Shown here: positions 1-7,152 of the stretch, in pieces | How positions within the stretch are numbered: the first letter of the stretch is position 1 | Layout of the letters: each line of letters begins with the position of its first letter | Virus record (IMG/VR): IMGVR_UViG_3300036800_000076 | Coordinates: 1 to 33,960 of that record | Direction: 5' to 3' (one strand) | From: a virus | Length of the DNA stretch: 33,960 nucleotides | Notes under the pieces: generated by a model | Databases searched by the model: none | What the model saw: only the letters and a program-made list of their open reading frames with translations | Told to the model about the DNA's origin: nothing | Made by a program: the position numbers and the translations under genes

Positions 1-2
1 AC

Positions 3-134
3 GAGATCTGGGCTCAGGGCGCCGCCGACGGCGCGGGAGACCCCCCGCTCACCCAGGCGCAGGCCGACCAGGTCGCCGCGATCCTCGCGCCCTGGCGGCG
101 CACGCTCGCCGCCCGCGAGCCGCAGGCGGCGTAA
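3..134 (+). CDS. C-terminal end of a hypothetical phage protein (partial)
   Basis: An open frame enters from the left edge and stops at TAA 132-134, giving at least 43 residues. The end is alanine- and arginine-rich and probably helical, with the stretch LTQAQADQVAAIL followed by LAAREPQAA. No family is recognised. It is followed directly by a GC-rich hairpin, which supports a real gene end here. Confidence 0.55.
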   Translation, partial: EIWAQGAADGAGDPPLTQAQADQVAAILAPWRRTLAAREPQAA

Positions 135-142
135 ACGCGGCA

Positions 143-162
143 GCCCCCGCCAGAACGGGGGC
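143..162 (+). terminator. GC-rich hairpin, possible terminator
   Basis: A perfect 7-bp stem (GCCCCCG at 143-149 pairing with CGGGGGC at 156-162) encloses a 6-base loop, 8 bases after the upstream stop codon. There is no T-tract. It could be a terminator of the T-less actinobacterial kind or an mRNA-end stabiliser. Confidence 0.45.
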
Positions 163-223
163 CGCCACAACGGCGGGAGCGATCAGCTGGCGCCGGATAA
201 CGACAAGGTTACAGGAGCGATCA

Positions 224-529
224 GTGAGTACGGAAGAACAGCTTCAAGCCGAGAACGACCGCCTAGGCGCGGAGGTCGCCGCGCTGCGCGTGCTGCTGAC
301 CGCCGTGAGCGACCTGGCTGACGTGCCGATGCCCGCCAGCAGCGACGACATGCAGGTGCACTACTACGAGTGCGTCCGCCGCATCGACATGATCGCCGTC
401 TACGCCGGCGGGGACCTCGGGGACGTCCGTCCCAGCATCCTGCCGGGCGTCCTGCACGACCGCGCGAACGCCCTGCGCGAGCACGGCCGCCGGGCGCTGC
501 GGTACACGCCGAAGGCGGTGACCGCATGA
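224..529 (+). CDS. hypothetical phage protein with N-terminal coiled coil
   Basis: 101 residues from a GTG start with an AGGAG ribosome-binding site at 213-217. The first 30 residues (EEQLQAENDRLGAEVAALR) have leucine heptad spacing typical of a short coiled coil, suggesting oligomerisation. The rest is mixed helix and shows no catalytic motif. It is the first gene after the 143-162 hairpin and overlaps the next by ATGA. No known function is recognised. Confidence 0.75.
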   Translation: MSTEEQLQAENDRLGAEVAALRVLLTAVSDLADVPMPASSDDMQVHYYECVRRIDMIAVYAGGDLGDVRPSILPGVLHDRANALREHGRRALRYTPKAVTA

Positions 530-708
530 GCACCGGATTCAAGGTCAGGCTCCCGTCTCCGCCGCCGCCGCCCGTCATCGCCCCTGAGGGTGCCGCGCGC
601 TGCGGCGAGGGGCACCCGTTCGAGCGCGTCCGCTGCGACCGGCCGGCCGGCCACGAGGGCGGCCACCTGAACGGGAACGCGAACCTGTACTGGCAGGCAG
701 CGTCATGA
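526..708 (+). CDS. small zinc-binding-like hypothetical protein
   Basis: 60 residues. ATG 526 overlaps the previous stop as ATGA, which is why this start is preferred over longer in-frame options. A proline run (PSPPPPP) is followed by Cys and His spaced as C-x3-H-x6-C-x5-H-x3-H (CGEGHPFERVRC, then GHEGGH). The ending GHEGGHLNGN resembles small zinc-binding proteins seen often in actinophages. Its role is unknown. Confidence 0.65.
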   Translation: MSTGFKVRLPSPPPPPVIAPEGAARCGEGHPFERVRCDRPAGHEGGHLNGNANLYWQAAS

Positions 709-1088
709 TCGCCCTGCTGCTGCCCCACACGGGCGCCCACTGCGCGCCGCCCTCTGCGCCCGGGCTCGTGCGCCAGTTCTTCCGCCGCGCGATTGCGGCC
801 GTGCAGCGGAAGGAGGCCGCCCCGGAGGTCCGGACCCTTGCCCCCGGGGCGGTCCCGGAGCTGCTCAGCGACGCTGAGCCCGTGCTCGGCAACGGCACGA
901 TCGCCGAGGCCAAGGCCCGCTGGGACGCCCGGCAGGACGAGGACGTCGCCGTCACCGGGCACCCCGCGACCGAGCCCGCAGGCTTCCCCGTCACCGCCCC
1001 GGCGCAGCAGGGCGCGGCGCCCGGCGGCGGGCCGCTGCCCAAGCGCGTCCCCGGTGCTGCCGTCCGCGAGCACGGGAGCTGGACATGA
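705..1088 (+). CDS. hypothetical phage protein
   Basis: 127 residues, ATG overlapping the previous TGA. The N-terminal half could form helices (LVRQFFRRAIAAVQRK); the C-terminal half is rich in Pro, Ala and Gly and probably disordered. No family or motif is recognised. It is coupled to both neighbours by 4-base overlaps. Confidence 0.6.
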   Translation: MIALLLPHTGAHCAPPSAPGLVRQFFRRAIAAVQRKEAAPEVRTLAPGAVPELLSDAEPVLGNGTIAEAKARWDARQDEDVAVTGHPATEPAGFPVTAPAQQGAAPGGGPLPKRVPGAAVREHGSWT

Positions 1089-1249
1089 TCGACGTCGAGC
1101 TAGAGCCGGAAGAGATCACGCTCATCCTTCGCGCCCTGAACGCGCTGCACGCAGACGACGACCTCGACGAGGCCGAGCGGGAGACAATGCCCGGACTCTC
1201 CCTCAAGCTCGGCATGGCCATGGGCGAGCACCTGAAGGCCGCGTCGTGA
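1085..1249 (+). CDS. small acidic hypothetical protein
   Basis: 54 residues, starting at ATG 1085 inside the previous stop (ATGA) and ending TGA 1247-1249. It is acidic and predicted helical (VELEPEEITLILRALNALH, then an acidic turn and a second helix). It resembles small two-helix phage proteins of unknown role. No motif points to a function. Confidence 0.65.
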   Translation: MIDVELEPEEITLILRALNALHADDDLDEAERETMPGLSLKLGMAMGEHLKAAS

Positions 1250-1446
1250 ACGCCGCCAGGGCGCGCGAGCACCTCGACGCCGCCGTCCGCGAGCAGCTCC
1301 GCGAGGCATTCGAGCGCGGCCTCGCCGCCGCCCCCCACGGGCCCGGCGCGCTCGCCGACGCCGGGGCACCCGCCGGGTTCGGCGCCGTCAGCCGCTGCGC
1401 CGACGACTACGCCGCCGCCGTCGCCGCTACCTGGAGGCAATCGTGA
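1246..1446 (+). CDS. small alanine-rich hypothetical protein
   Basis: 66 residues from GTG 1246, overlapping the previous stop as GTGA. The start AREHLDAAVREQLREAFERG and the end DDYAAAVAATWRQS resemble another small gene in this window at 2035-2247 (DAREHLTATVWEVLRNY, ending ASATAEYWRTG). The two may be diverged paralogues. Function unknown. Confidence 0.65.
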   Translation: MNAARAREHLDAAVREQLREAFERGLAAAPHGPGALADAGAPAGFGAVSRCADDYAAAVAATWRQS

Positions 1447-1763
1447 GCCCCACCACCGTCCGCGTGACGGGCAAGCACATCGCCGAAGGCAGGGCATGCA
1501 GCGGCAGCGAGTGCCCGATCGCCCTCGCGGTCCTCGAAGCCCTCGCCGCCCAGGGCGTGAAGGCGGGGGTCATGGTCGACAGCTACGACGTCACGGTCAC
1601 GCAGAACGACGCAGCCGGGTACCGCAGGTTCCGCGCCGGCCTGGACTCGCACGCGTCCAGCTTCGTCGACGCCTTCGACGAGCCGGAAGACAGCGACCTG
1701 CGCGACGCGGACATCATCGCCCCGTTCGAGCTGGAACTGACGTGGCGGGAGCTGGTCTCGTGA
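1443..1763 (+). CDS. conserved actinophage hypothetical protein
   Basis: 106 residues from GTG 1443 (GTGA overlap). The opening, TGKHIAEGRACSGSECPIAL, matches by eye a small protein found in many actinophages, with a conserved HI-A-G and a Cys followed by C-P-I-A-L-A. An acidic C-terminal half (FDEPEDSDL) ends in FELELTWRELV. No catalytic residues are identifiable and no function is established that I know of. Confidence 0.75.
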   Translation: MSPTTVRVTGKHIAEGRACSGSECPIALAVLEALAAQGVKAGVMVDSYDVTVTQNDAAGYRRFRAGLDSHASSFVDAFDEPEDSDLRDADIIAPFELELTWRELVS

Positions 1764-2038
1764 CCGCCCCCACGATCGTGCGCCCGGCCCCGGCCGTCAT
1801 CCGCAACGGCATGCCCGAACGGAAGCCCTACGTCTACCGGGGGACCGGGGTCGACGTCCTCACGCCGCACCTCGACACCGGCGAGATCCCGGATGACCTC
1901 AGGCAGTGCTACTGCGGCGGCGACATGCGCGGCTACCGGCAGCACCTCGCCGACGGCGAAGAGCCGTGCCGGGAGTCCCGCGAGTACGCCAGCGCCTACC
2001 ACCGCGCGCGGGCACGGCTGAAGCGGATGACGTCGTGA
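1760..2038 (+). CDS. small protein with a Cys-Gly-Tyr-Arg-Arg-His-like motif
   Basis: 92 residues from GTG 1760 (GTGA overlap). The C-terminal half reads CYCGGDMRGYRQHL, then EPCRESREYASAYHRAR. This resembles the C-G-x(4)-GY-RH-RxGExPC-xxCR module found in many actinobacterial and phage proteins, often near DNA-binding regulators such as WhiB-like proteins. The N-terminal half has no recognisable domain. A nucleic-acid-binding or metal-binding role is inference. Confidence 0.7.
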   Translation: MTAPTIVRPAPAVIRNGMPERKPYVYRGTGVDVLTPHLDTGEIPDDLRQCYCGGDMRGYRQHLADGEEPCRESREYASAYHRARARLKRMTS

Positions 2039-2247
2039 CCGCCGCCGACGACGCCCGCGAGCACCTCACCGCGACCGTCTGGGAAGTTCTCCGCAACTAC
2101 ACCCCGGCCCCGCTCGTCCACCACGCCGACATGATCCACACCGCCGCCGAGGCGTACGGCCACGCCGTCGCCGAGGAGGTAAACGCCGAAGAGATAGCCG
2201 CCGCCCGCCTGGCATCGGCCACCGCCGAGTACTGGAGGACCGGCTGA
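2035..2247 (+). CDS. small helical hypothetical protein
   Basis: 70 residues from GTG 2035 (GTGA overlap). Mostly helical, beginning DAREHLTATVWEVL and ending ASATAEYWRTG. It shares its layout with the gene at 1246-1446, suggesting an old duplication. Its stop shares a base with the ATG of the next gene (TGATG). No function recognised. Confidence 0.65.
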   Translation: MTAADDAREHLTATVWEVLRNYTPAPLVHHADMIHTAAEAYGHAVAEEVNAEEIAAARLASATAEYWRTG

Positions 2248-2495
2248 TGGGCGCGATCATCGGCATCCTCGCCGGCGTCGGCGGCCTGTTCCTGATGTGG
2301 GCCGCGGTGACCGCCTGGGGCTGGGTCCTGGTCCTGGCCCGGAGGTACCGCAAGCGGCGCCAGGCCCGCGCCCGGGCCGCCGCCAGGGCGCAGGCGATGG
2401 ACGCCGCCGTCGAGGCGATAGCCGGCAAGCTCGACGGCGAACTGGCGCGGATGATGCGCGAGTGGAACGAGCAGCGGGGAGGCACCGATGGCTGA
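2247..2495 (+). CDS. small single-pass membrane protein
   Basis: 82 residues. Residues 3-32 are hydrophobic (IIGILAGVGGLFLMWAAVTA, then WGWVLVLA) and form one transmembrane helix. A strongly basic RRYRKRRQ stretch follows, which by the positive-inside rule would sit in the cytoplasm. The C-terminal half is a charged helix. Small membrane proteins of this kind are common in phage early regions; whether it acts in exclusion, lysis or otherwise is unknown. Confidence 0.7.
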   Translation: MGAIIGILAGVGGLFLMWAAVTAWGWVLVLARRYRKRRQARARAAARAQAMDAAVEAIAGKLDGELARMMREWNEQRGGTDG

Positions 2496-2628
2496 CGACT
2501 ACAGGTGCCGCCGCGGCTGCCCCGACGGCGAGTGCTACTGCGCTGAGCCGTCATACGGAGACCCCGCGTACACCGGCATCTGCCCCGGGTGCGGCGGCTA
2601 CGAAGAGTGCTACTGCGGGGAGGACTAG
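2488..2628 (+). CDS. cysteine-rich mini-protein (two zinc-knuckle-like halves)
   Basis: 46 residues, ATG 2488 with a good GGGGAGG site 8 bases upstream, stop TAG 2626-2628. Eight cysteines lie in two halves: C-x3-GC-x4-EC-YC, then C-PGC-x4-EC-YCG. This suggests one or two zinc sites. Two copies of the -ECYC- motif hint at an internal duplication. It lies directly upstream of the exonuclease gene with no spacer. Function unknown. Confidence 0.7.
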   Translation: MADDYRCRRGCPDGECYCAEPSYGDPAYTGICPGCGGYEECYCGED

Positions 2629-3486
2629 ATGACCGAGACCACGTTCCGCCGCAAGTACGGCAGCGGCCACAGCTACACCCTCGACGGCCAGGCACGCGTC
2701 AAGGGCGTCACCACGATGATGAAGGGACTCGGCGGGCCGCCCGAGTCCTACTTCACCAAGACGACCGCGGGCTACGCCGTCGACAACTGGGACCGCCTGG
2801 CCGCGCTCAAGCCGTCCGAGCGCATCGAGGAGATCGCCGGGGCGACCAGGAGCCGGTTCGACTCCGCCGCCGTGCGCGGCACCGCGGTGCACAAGCTCGC
2901 CGAGCCGCTCGCCCACGGCGAGAAGGTCGACATGCCCGACCACCTGCGAGGCCACGTCGAAGCCTGCATCCAGTTCCTCGACGACTACCAGGTTGAGGTG
3001 ATCGCCACCGAGACGGCGCTGTTCAGCCGCCGCCACAAGTACGCCGGGTCGGGCGACATGTTCATCTGGGTCACCCTGCCGAGCGGCAAGCGGATCAGGG
3101 TGCTCGGCGACTGGAAGACCAACGCCAAGGGCCCGTGGGGGTCGGTCGCCTTCCAGCTGGCGGGCTACCGCTACGCCGACTTCATGCTCGACGGCGACGC
3201 CGGCAAGACCTCGAGAGAAGTCCCGGTGCCTGAGGTCGACGACTGCTGGGCGGTCTGGCTCCGGGGTGACGGCTACGACGTTCACCCGATGCACACCTCG
3301 CCTGAGGTGCACCGCGAGCTGCTGTACATCGACCAGTGCCGCATGGCCGACGAGGCCTGCCGCAACTACAAGCTCGACGCCCTGCCGCACCCGGAGACGG
3401 TGCGCAAGGTGCGCCTTCAGGACATCGACCGCCCGGTCGGCACTCCTGGCGGCGAGCCCGGCGACGAGCCGGAATGGACGATCTGA
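2629..3486 (+). CDS. Cas4/RecB-like PD-(D/E)XK exonuclease
   Basis: 285 residues. The pattern of the RecB/Cas4-type PD-(D/E)XK nuclease superfamily is visible in order: RGTAVH with His88, GSGDMF with Asp143, GDWKT with Asp161-x-Lys163, and QLAGYRYA (Gln176-x3-Tyr180, the QxxxY motif). These residues bind metal and cut DNA in the family. Together with the RecT-like gene two positions downstream it forms the usual phage exonuclease/annealing pair, which resects double-strand ends to give single strands for recombination. No C-terminal iron-sulphur cysteine cluster is evident. The start ATG directly abuts the previous stop. Confidence 0.82.
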   Translation: MTETTFRRKYGSGHSYTLDGQARVKGVTTMMKGLGGPPESYFTKTTAGYAVDNWDRLAALKPSERIEEIAGATRSRFDSAAVRGTAVHKLAEPLAHGEKVDMPDHLRGHVEACIQFLDDYQVEVIATETALFSRRHKYAGSGDMFIWVTLPSGKRIRVLGDWKTNAKGPWGSVAFQLAGYRYADFMLDGDAGKTSREVPVPEVDDCWAVWLRGDGYDVHPMHTSPEVHRELLYIDQCRMADEACRNYKLDALPHPETVRKVRLQDIDRPVGTPGGEPGDEPEWTI

Positions 3487-3671
3487 TGCAGCGCTACGAC
3501 ATCACCCTGACCGGCTGCGACGACTCGCAGACCGTGACCGCCGAACTGACCTTGGACCAGCTGAAAGCCGTGCAGCACATCGGCGCCCTCACCGTGCCGG
3601 GGCACGAGAGCACCAGTTGCATGCCCGAGCTAACCGTCACCAGCCACGTGGAAGTGATCACCAGTGAGTGA
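3486..3671 (+). CDS. small hypothetical protein between exonuclease and RecT-like gene
   Basis: 61 residues from ATG 3486 (TGATG overlap with the exonuclease stop). An in-frame ATG at 3474 would add four residues and cannot be excluded. The sequence is mostly beta-prone (YDITLTGCDDSQTVTAELTL) and acidic. It overlaps the start of the RecT-like gene by 8 bases, so it is co-translated with the recombination module. No function is known. Confidence 0.65.
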   Translation: MQRYDITLTGCDDSQTVTAELTLDQLKAVQHIGALTVPGHESTSCMPELTVTSHVEVITSE

Positions 3672-4785
3672 AGTAGCAATCTGGCAGGCCGGCGAGGTCG
3701 CCCTGCCGGGCCAGGTAACCGGCCAGGTCCCCAACGGTCAGCTCGACGACTGGATCATGGTCGCCGACAAGGTCGTCCGCCTGGCCGAGGTGATCTGCCG
3801 CAGCCCGTTCGTGCCCGACGGCCTGCGCGGCAGCGTCCCGGCGACCGCCGCCGCGATCCTCACCGGCAGGGAGCTCGGCATCCCGCCGATGACCAGCCTG
3901 GCCAACATCCACGTCATCCACGGCAAGCCCGGCTTGTCCGCCCTGGTGATGCGCGCCCTGGTGCTCAGCCAGGGCCACGAGTGGATGGACGTGGACGTGT
4001 CCAACACCCGCGTCGTCCTCAAGGGCAGGCGCAAGGGCGAGGCCGAGTGGACCGAGGCCAGCTTCAGCACCGCCGACGCGCAGATAGCCAAGCTGCAGCT
4101 CGGCGGCTACCCGCAGGACAAGCTCTATGCCCGGGCCACGGCGCGGCTGGCCCGCCGCAAGTTCGCCGACGTGATCGCGGGCATGCCGTACTCGATCGAG
4201 GAGCTTGAGGACGGCGTCACCGAGGACGAGGCCGCCCCGGCGGACAGCACGCCGAAGCCTGCCGCACCCGCGGCCCGCACCGCGCAGCGCAGGCCGCGCA
4301 CCCCGAACTCCCCGCCCGCGGCAGCGGTTCCCCCGCCCGCCGCCGCGCCGTCCAACCCCACGGCGCAGGCAGCCGCGGGCGGGGACCTTCCTCCTCTCCC
4401 CGGTGAGGAGGAGCCACGCGGGTCGACGGGAACAGAAGCCCTGGAGTCGATCGAGAAGGACATCGCCAGGGACGCCTCCGCCCCCGACACCACCGACTAC
4501 GACACGCCGGGCACCGTCACCACGCCGCAGATCACCGCGATCTGGACCGTGCTGTCTCAGATCTTCCACTTCACCAAGGAGGAGAAGGAGCAGGCGCGGA
4601 TGGTGTGCGCGTACGTCGCGGAGCACGACCTGGGGTCGACCAAGGACCTGAGCAAGAACGAGGCGAAGTCCATCCTCGACACGCTGTCGCACTGGCAGCA
4701 CCAGGCGGCCGAGCGGGGCGAGGACCCGCGCGCGTACATGCTCGCGCTGATGGTGGCGCAGGACACGGAGGTGCCCGGTGAGTAA
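3664..4785 (+). CDS. recT: RecT-like single-strand annealing protein
   Basis: 373 residues from GTG 3664. Residues about 30-185 carry the features of actinophage RecT-type recombinases: AAAILTGRELGIPPM, IHVIHGKPGLSALVM, a VVLKGRR strand, and a basic helix with KLYARATARLARRKFADVIA. A Pro/Ala-rich linker (about 190-250) leads to a charged C-terminal helical part. Proteins of this family anneal complementary single strands in phage recombination and work with a 5'-3' exonuclease, which here is the Cas4/RecB-like gene just upstream. The long C-terminal extension is not part of the RecT core and may be a partner-binding tail. Confidence 0.75.
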   Translation: MSEVAIWQAGEVALPGQVTGQVPNGQLDDWIMVADKVVRLAEVICRSPFVPDGLRGSVPATAAAILTGRELGIPPMTSLANIHVIHGKPGLSALVMRALVLSQGHEWMDVDVSNTRVVLKGRRKGEAEWTEASFSTADAQIAKLQLGGYPQDKLYARATARLARRKFADVIAGMPYSIEELEDGVTEDEAAPADSTPKPAAPAARTAQRRPRTPNSPPAAAVPPPAAAPSNPTAQAAAGGDLPPLPGEEEPRGSTGTEALESIEKDIARDASAPDTTDYDTPGTVTTPQITAIWTVLSQIFHFTKEEKEQARMVCAYVAEHDLGSTKDLSKNEAKSILDTLSHWQHQAAERGEDPRAYMLALMVAQDTEVPGE

Positions 4786-5017
4786 CCCCGACGTCCGCGA
4801 GGTCGGCACCGTGACCGCCGTCCACGGCATCACGGTCCGGGTCGGCACCGACCGCGACGCGGTGACGCTCAACGGCGTGCAGCTCGGCCCGGAGGCCCGC
4901 GACGACTTCGCCCGGCTGTACTTCCAGGCCGACGAGGAAGCCAAGGCGTGGGCCGTGGCGAACCCGGACGACGAGGACGAGGCCCGCGCGACGATGCCGG
5001 GGCAGGTGACCCAGTGA
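4778..5017 (+). CDS. small acidic hypothetical protein
   Basis: 79 residues from GTG 4778, overlapping the RecT-like gene by 8 bases. A beta-rich N-terminus (VGTVTAVHGITVRVGTDRDA) is followed by an acidic helix. It may be an accessory to the recombination module by position only; no family is recognised. Confidence 0.65.
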   Translation: MSNPDVREVGTVTAVHGITVRVGTDRDAVTLNGVQLGPEARDDFARLYFQADEEAKAWAVANPDDEDEARATMPGQVTQ

Positions 5018-5355
5018 AAGAGGTCATCTACCTCGCCGTCAGCCGCTCGAAGGTCGAGCGGATGACGAAGAACTTGCCCGACCTGAAGCGCGGCGAGATC
5101 CCCGTGAAGCTCGTCGTCGAGGTCGACGCGGGCGCGTTCCGCGAGCCGGTCATCGAGCGCCACGTCAAGGTCGCCGACTGGCGCGAGGGCACCGACATCA
5201 CCGACGTCGAGCTCCGCGAGGCCGTCATCACCGAGGCCGAGGCGGCGATCATCCGCGCCCGCCGGCTCGCTGCGATGCAGGAGGTGCTCATCGCCCACGG
5301 GTGGGACGTCGTGCCGCCCGAGGACGACGAGGACGCCACCGAAGGAGAGACATGA
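5014..5355 (+). CDS. hypothetical phage protein
   Basis: 113 residues from GTG 5014 (GTGA overlap). The fold looks alpha/beta: KEVIYLAVSRSKVERMTKNL opens it, a hydrophobic strand (IPVKLVVEVD) follows, then a long helix with EAEAAIIRARRLAAMQ. The acidic tail ends in EDDEDATEGET. Phage proteins with similar organisation are anonymous. Co-transcribed with the recombination genes. Confidence 0.7.
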   Translation: MKEVIYLAVSRSKVERMTKNLPDLKRGEIPVKLVVEVDAGAFREPVIERHVKVADWREGTDITDVELREAVITEAEAAIIRARRLAAMQEVLIAHGWDVVPPEDDEDATEGET

Positions 5356-5567
5356 GCGACATGACGCAGGCAGGGCGCGAGGCCCGGAAGTGGCTCGCTA
5401 GCGCCTCGCGCGCCAGCGGCGACAGCCTGAACACGGCCGAGGCCGGGACGGTCGACGCGCTACTCGGCATCGGGAGCGCCCTGCTCGACCTGGCCGCGGC
5501 AGTCCGCGAGCAGACGAAGGCATTCAGCGAAGACGGCATCCGGGCACTGACGGAGCGCAACGCGTGA
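5352..5567 (+). CDS. small helical hypothetical protein
   Basis: 71 residues, ATG 5352 with GAAGGAGAGA upstream. It is predicted all-helical (VDALLGIGSALLDLAAAVREQT). No motif is recognised. Tightly coupled to both neighbours (ATGA and GTGA overlaps). Confidence 0.65.
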   Translation: MSDMTQAGREARKWLASASRASGDSLNTAEAGTVDALLGIGSALLDLAAAVREQTKAFSEDGIRALTERNA

Positions 5568-5713
5568 CCACCCGTATCCTCCGCGACGCGAAGGGATACC
5601 CCCGGCGCGGCCCGGCGCGGGTGATCCGCACCAGGCCGCACGCGTGCGGCCGGAGCTGCCCGCTGCATGACGTTCCCGTGCCCCGCCAGCGGAAGCCGCG
5701 CCGCGATGGGTGA
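5564..5713 (+). CDS. small basic hypothetical protein
   Basis: 49 residues from GTG 5564 to TGA 5711-5713. Rich in Arg and Pro, with the possible metal pair H-x-CGRSC-x3-H in the centre. The high positive charge suggests nucleic-acid contact, but this is inference. The overlap arrangement and GC-rich third positions support a real gene. Confidence 0.55.
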   Translation: MTTRILRDAKGYPRRGPARVIRTRPHACGRSCPLHDVPVPRQRKPRRDG

Positions 5714-5846
5714 GCGCCCGCCGTGGTGGCGCTGGTACGAGCCGCCGCGATGGTTCCCGGGCTGGCTGCACGTGCGAACGTGCACGTTCTGCCGGGGCAT
5801 GAGCCGGTACTGCCGCGAGCAGGAGCGGGAGGCGAGCCGTGCCTGA
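5706..5846 (+). CDS. tryptophan-rich mini-protein
   Basis: 46 residues from ATG 5706 to TGA 5844-5846. Eight of the first 21 residues are Trp or Pro (PPWWRWYEPPRWFPGW); the second half has a C-TFC and YCRE cysteine set that might bind zinc. It overlaps both neighbours. Unknown function. Confidence 0.55.
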   Translation: MGERPPWWRWYEPPRWFPGWLHVRTCTFCRGMSRYCREQEREASRA

Positions 5847-6021
5847 CGACAGCGAGTACATGACCGTCGCCGAGTTCGCCGCGCTGCCGTCGGACGCGCA
5901 CCACGCCGTGTGGGCCGCGCACGCGGAGCGGCGCGTCGACGCGGTCGCCGCGCTCCAGGTCCTGCGGTACCGCCGCGACCAGGTGCTGGCACTACTGCGG
6001 GAACTGGAGGCGGTCAGGTGA
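5839..6021 (+). CDS. small helical hypothetical protein
   Basis: 60 residues from GTG 5839 with a GCGGGAGG ribosome-binding site. MTVAEFAALPSDAHHAVWAA followed by a helix ending LRELEAVR. The M-T-V-A-E-F-A start resembles the first helix of small excisionase-like or regulator proteins, but a complete helix-turn-helix is not visible. Function unknown. Confidence 0.6.
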   Translation: MPDDSEYMTVAEFAALPSDAHHAVWAAHAERRVDAVAALQVLRYRRDQVLALLRELEAVR

Positions 6022-6266
6022 GCGAGCTGCGGGAGCTTGTCCATGATCCGGTAATCGCCGGATTGTGCCAGGTCGTAATCAACCGCGTCGTGTGCGCCCA
6101 GCCGTCGGAAGGCACCTGGGAAGGTGGCTGCGTCCACGAGCACGTCATCACGGACGTCGAGATCTGCGCCGGGCACCGGGAACTCGCGGAGCGCCCGTTC
6201 GCCTGCGTCCTTTGCGAGCCGGACCACAAGTGCATGGTGCAACTGCGGGAGGCGGCCCCGTGCTGA
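6018..6266 (+). CDS. cysteine/histidine-rich hypothetical protein
   Basis: 82 residues from GTG 6018. Paired Cys and His residues (GGCVHEHV, EICAGH, CVLCEPDHKC) imply two zinc sites or one binuclear site. The order, C-x-H then C-x2-H then C-x2-C, resembles the small zinc proteins that recur through this window. No enzyme motif is seen. Confidence 0.65.
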   Translation: MSELRELVHDPVIAGLCQVVINRVVCAQPSEGTWEGGCVHEHVITDVEICAGHRELAERPFACVLCEPDHKCMVQLREAAPC

Positions 6267-6544
6267 GCCACCTTGCCTCGCGCCCTTGGCCGCCCGTGCG
6301 CGTCGTCTCGCCGCCGCACGACCCGGAGCCGGGCCCGGACGAGCCGTTCGCGCCCGTCTACGACTTCGTGCGCGAGAGCGGGCAGCGCGCTGCCACGGGC
6401 CTTGAGGCCGCCCGCGCCGAGCTGGGGCCAACGACGGCGGTCGCCGGGACCTGGCGCGAGCTGCCCGGCACACGGCACCTGCCCGACCCGTACGGGCCTG
6501 ACCCGGTGGTTTTTGGCCGCATGCCGAGAGTCGGGCCGACGTGA
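6260..6544 (+). CDS. proline-rich hypothetical protein
   Basis: 94 residues from GTG 6260, overlapping the upstream gene by 7 bases. Proline-rich (SPPHDPEPGPDEPF) and probably largely disordered; one central helix includes TGLEAARAEL. No family recognised. Confidence 0.55.
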   Translation: MLSHLASRPWPPVRVVSPPHDPEPGPDEPFAPVYDFVRESGQRAATGLEAARAELGPTTAVAGTWRELPGTRHLPDPYGPDPVVFGRMPRVGPT

Positions 6545-6735
6545 TGGCCGTCTTCACCGTCGAGCACACCGCCCGCAAGCCGCACACGTGCAGCCGGTGC
6601 CTGTGCCCCATCAGGCCCGGCCAGCGGTACGAGCGCGCCCGGATCACGCCGCGCCACGACGACTACGACAACCCCCGGTGGCTGCGCTACGACAGCCACC
6701 TCACCTACAAGGACTGCGAGAACGCCAGTGAGTGA
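6541..6735 (+). CDS. small zinc-binding actinophage protein
   Basis: 64 residues from GTG 6541 (GTGA overlap; ATG 6544 is an equally possible start). The pattern HTCSRCLCPIRPGQRYERAR, then a tryptophan strand and a final Tyr-x-Asp-Cys, matches by eye a common actinophage zinc protein with C-x2-C, I-x-P-G-x-x-Y. The role of that family is not known. Confidence 0.7.
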   Translation: MMAVFTVEHTARKPHTCSRCLCPIRPGQRYERARITPRHDDYDNPRWLRYDSHLTYKDCENASE

Positions 6736-7090
6736 CATCAAGATCAGCGGCACCCTGCCGAAGGGCGACGCCAACGGGGCCGCCTCCATCGCGGCCGACC
6801 TGATCGCCGACCCGCACCGCTTCAAGGTGCTGCTGATGATCGTGGACTGCAAGAAGGTCACCACCGACAACGACACCGGCGAGGCCGTCCCCACGGCCCG
6901 CGTGCGCCGCGTGGAGGCTGTCCTGCCGCCCGACCTGCCCGCCGCCGAGCAGCTGATGCGCCGCGCCCTGGAGAAGCGCAGCGGGCGCACCGTGCTGCCG
7001 CTCGGCATGGAAGACGAGATGCGGCTTGCCTTCAAGGACATCGACCCGCGCACCGGCGAGAAGCGCGACGACAGCGACAGCGGCGGGTGA
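6728..7090 (+). CDS. conserved actinophage hypothetical protein
   Basis: 120 residues from GTG 6728. An alpha/beta layout with FKVLLMIVDCKKVTTDNDTG, then ARVRRVEAVLPPDL, then a helix (AEQLMRRALEKRSGRTVLPL) and an acidic tail. Proteins with this sequence of elements are common in actinophages, often near recombination or replication genes. The function is not established. It is the last gene before the strong hairpin at 7102-7144. Confidence 0.72.
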   Translation: MSDIKISGTLPKGDANGAASIAADLIADPHRFKVLLMIVDCKKVTTDNDTGEAVPTARVRRVEAVLPPDLPAAEQLMRRALEKRSGRTVLPLGMEDEMRLAFKDIDPRTGEKRDDSDSGG

Positions 7091-7101
7091 CCACACGGGC
7101 A

Positions 7102-7144
7102 GCGCGGAAAGCGCCGGGGGCACTGCCTCCCGGCGCTTCCGCGC
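7102..7144. terminator. bidirectional hairpin terminator
   Basis: A 16-bp stem with one bulged A: 7102-7118 pairs with 7129-7144, loop of 10 bases. It lies between the stops of two convergent genes (7090 rightward, 7153 leftward), the expected place for a shared terminator. There is no long T-run on either strand, as is usual in very GC-rich genomes. Confidence 0.8.
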
Positions 7145-7152
7145 GTGCGCGG

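Noticed and set aside
3658-5298. 546-codon open frame on the minus strand opposite the RecT-like gene
   Set aside because: It lies wholly antisense to well-supported genes, its composition is the Gly/Arg/Ala-rich type produced by the complement of GC-rich codons, and it shows no domain.
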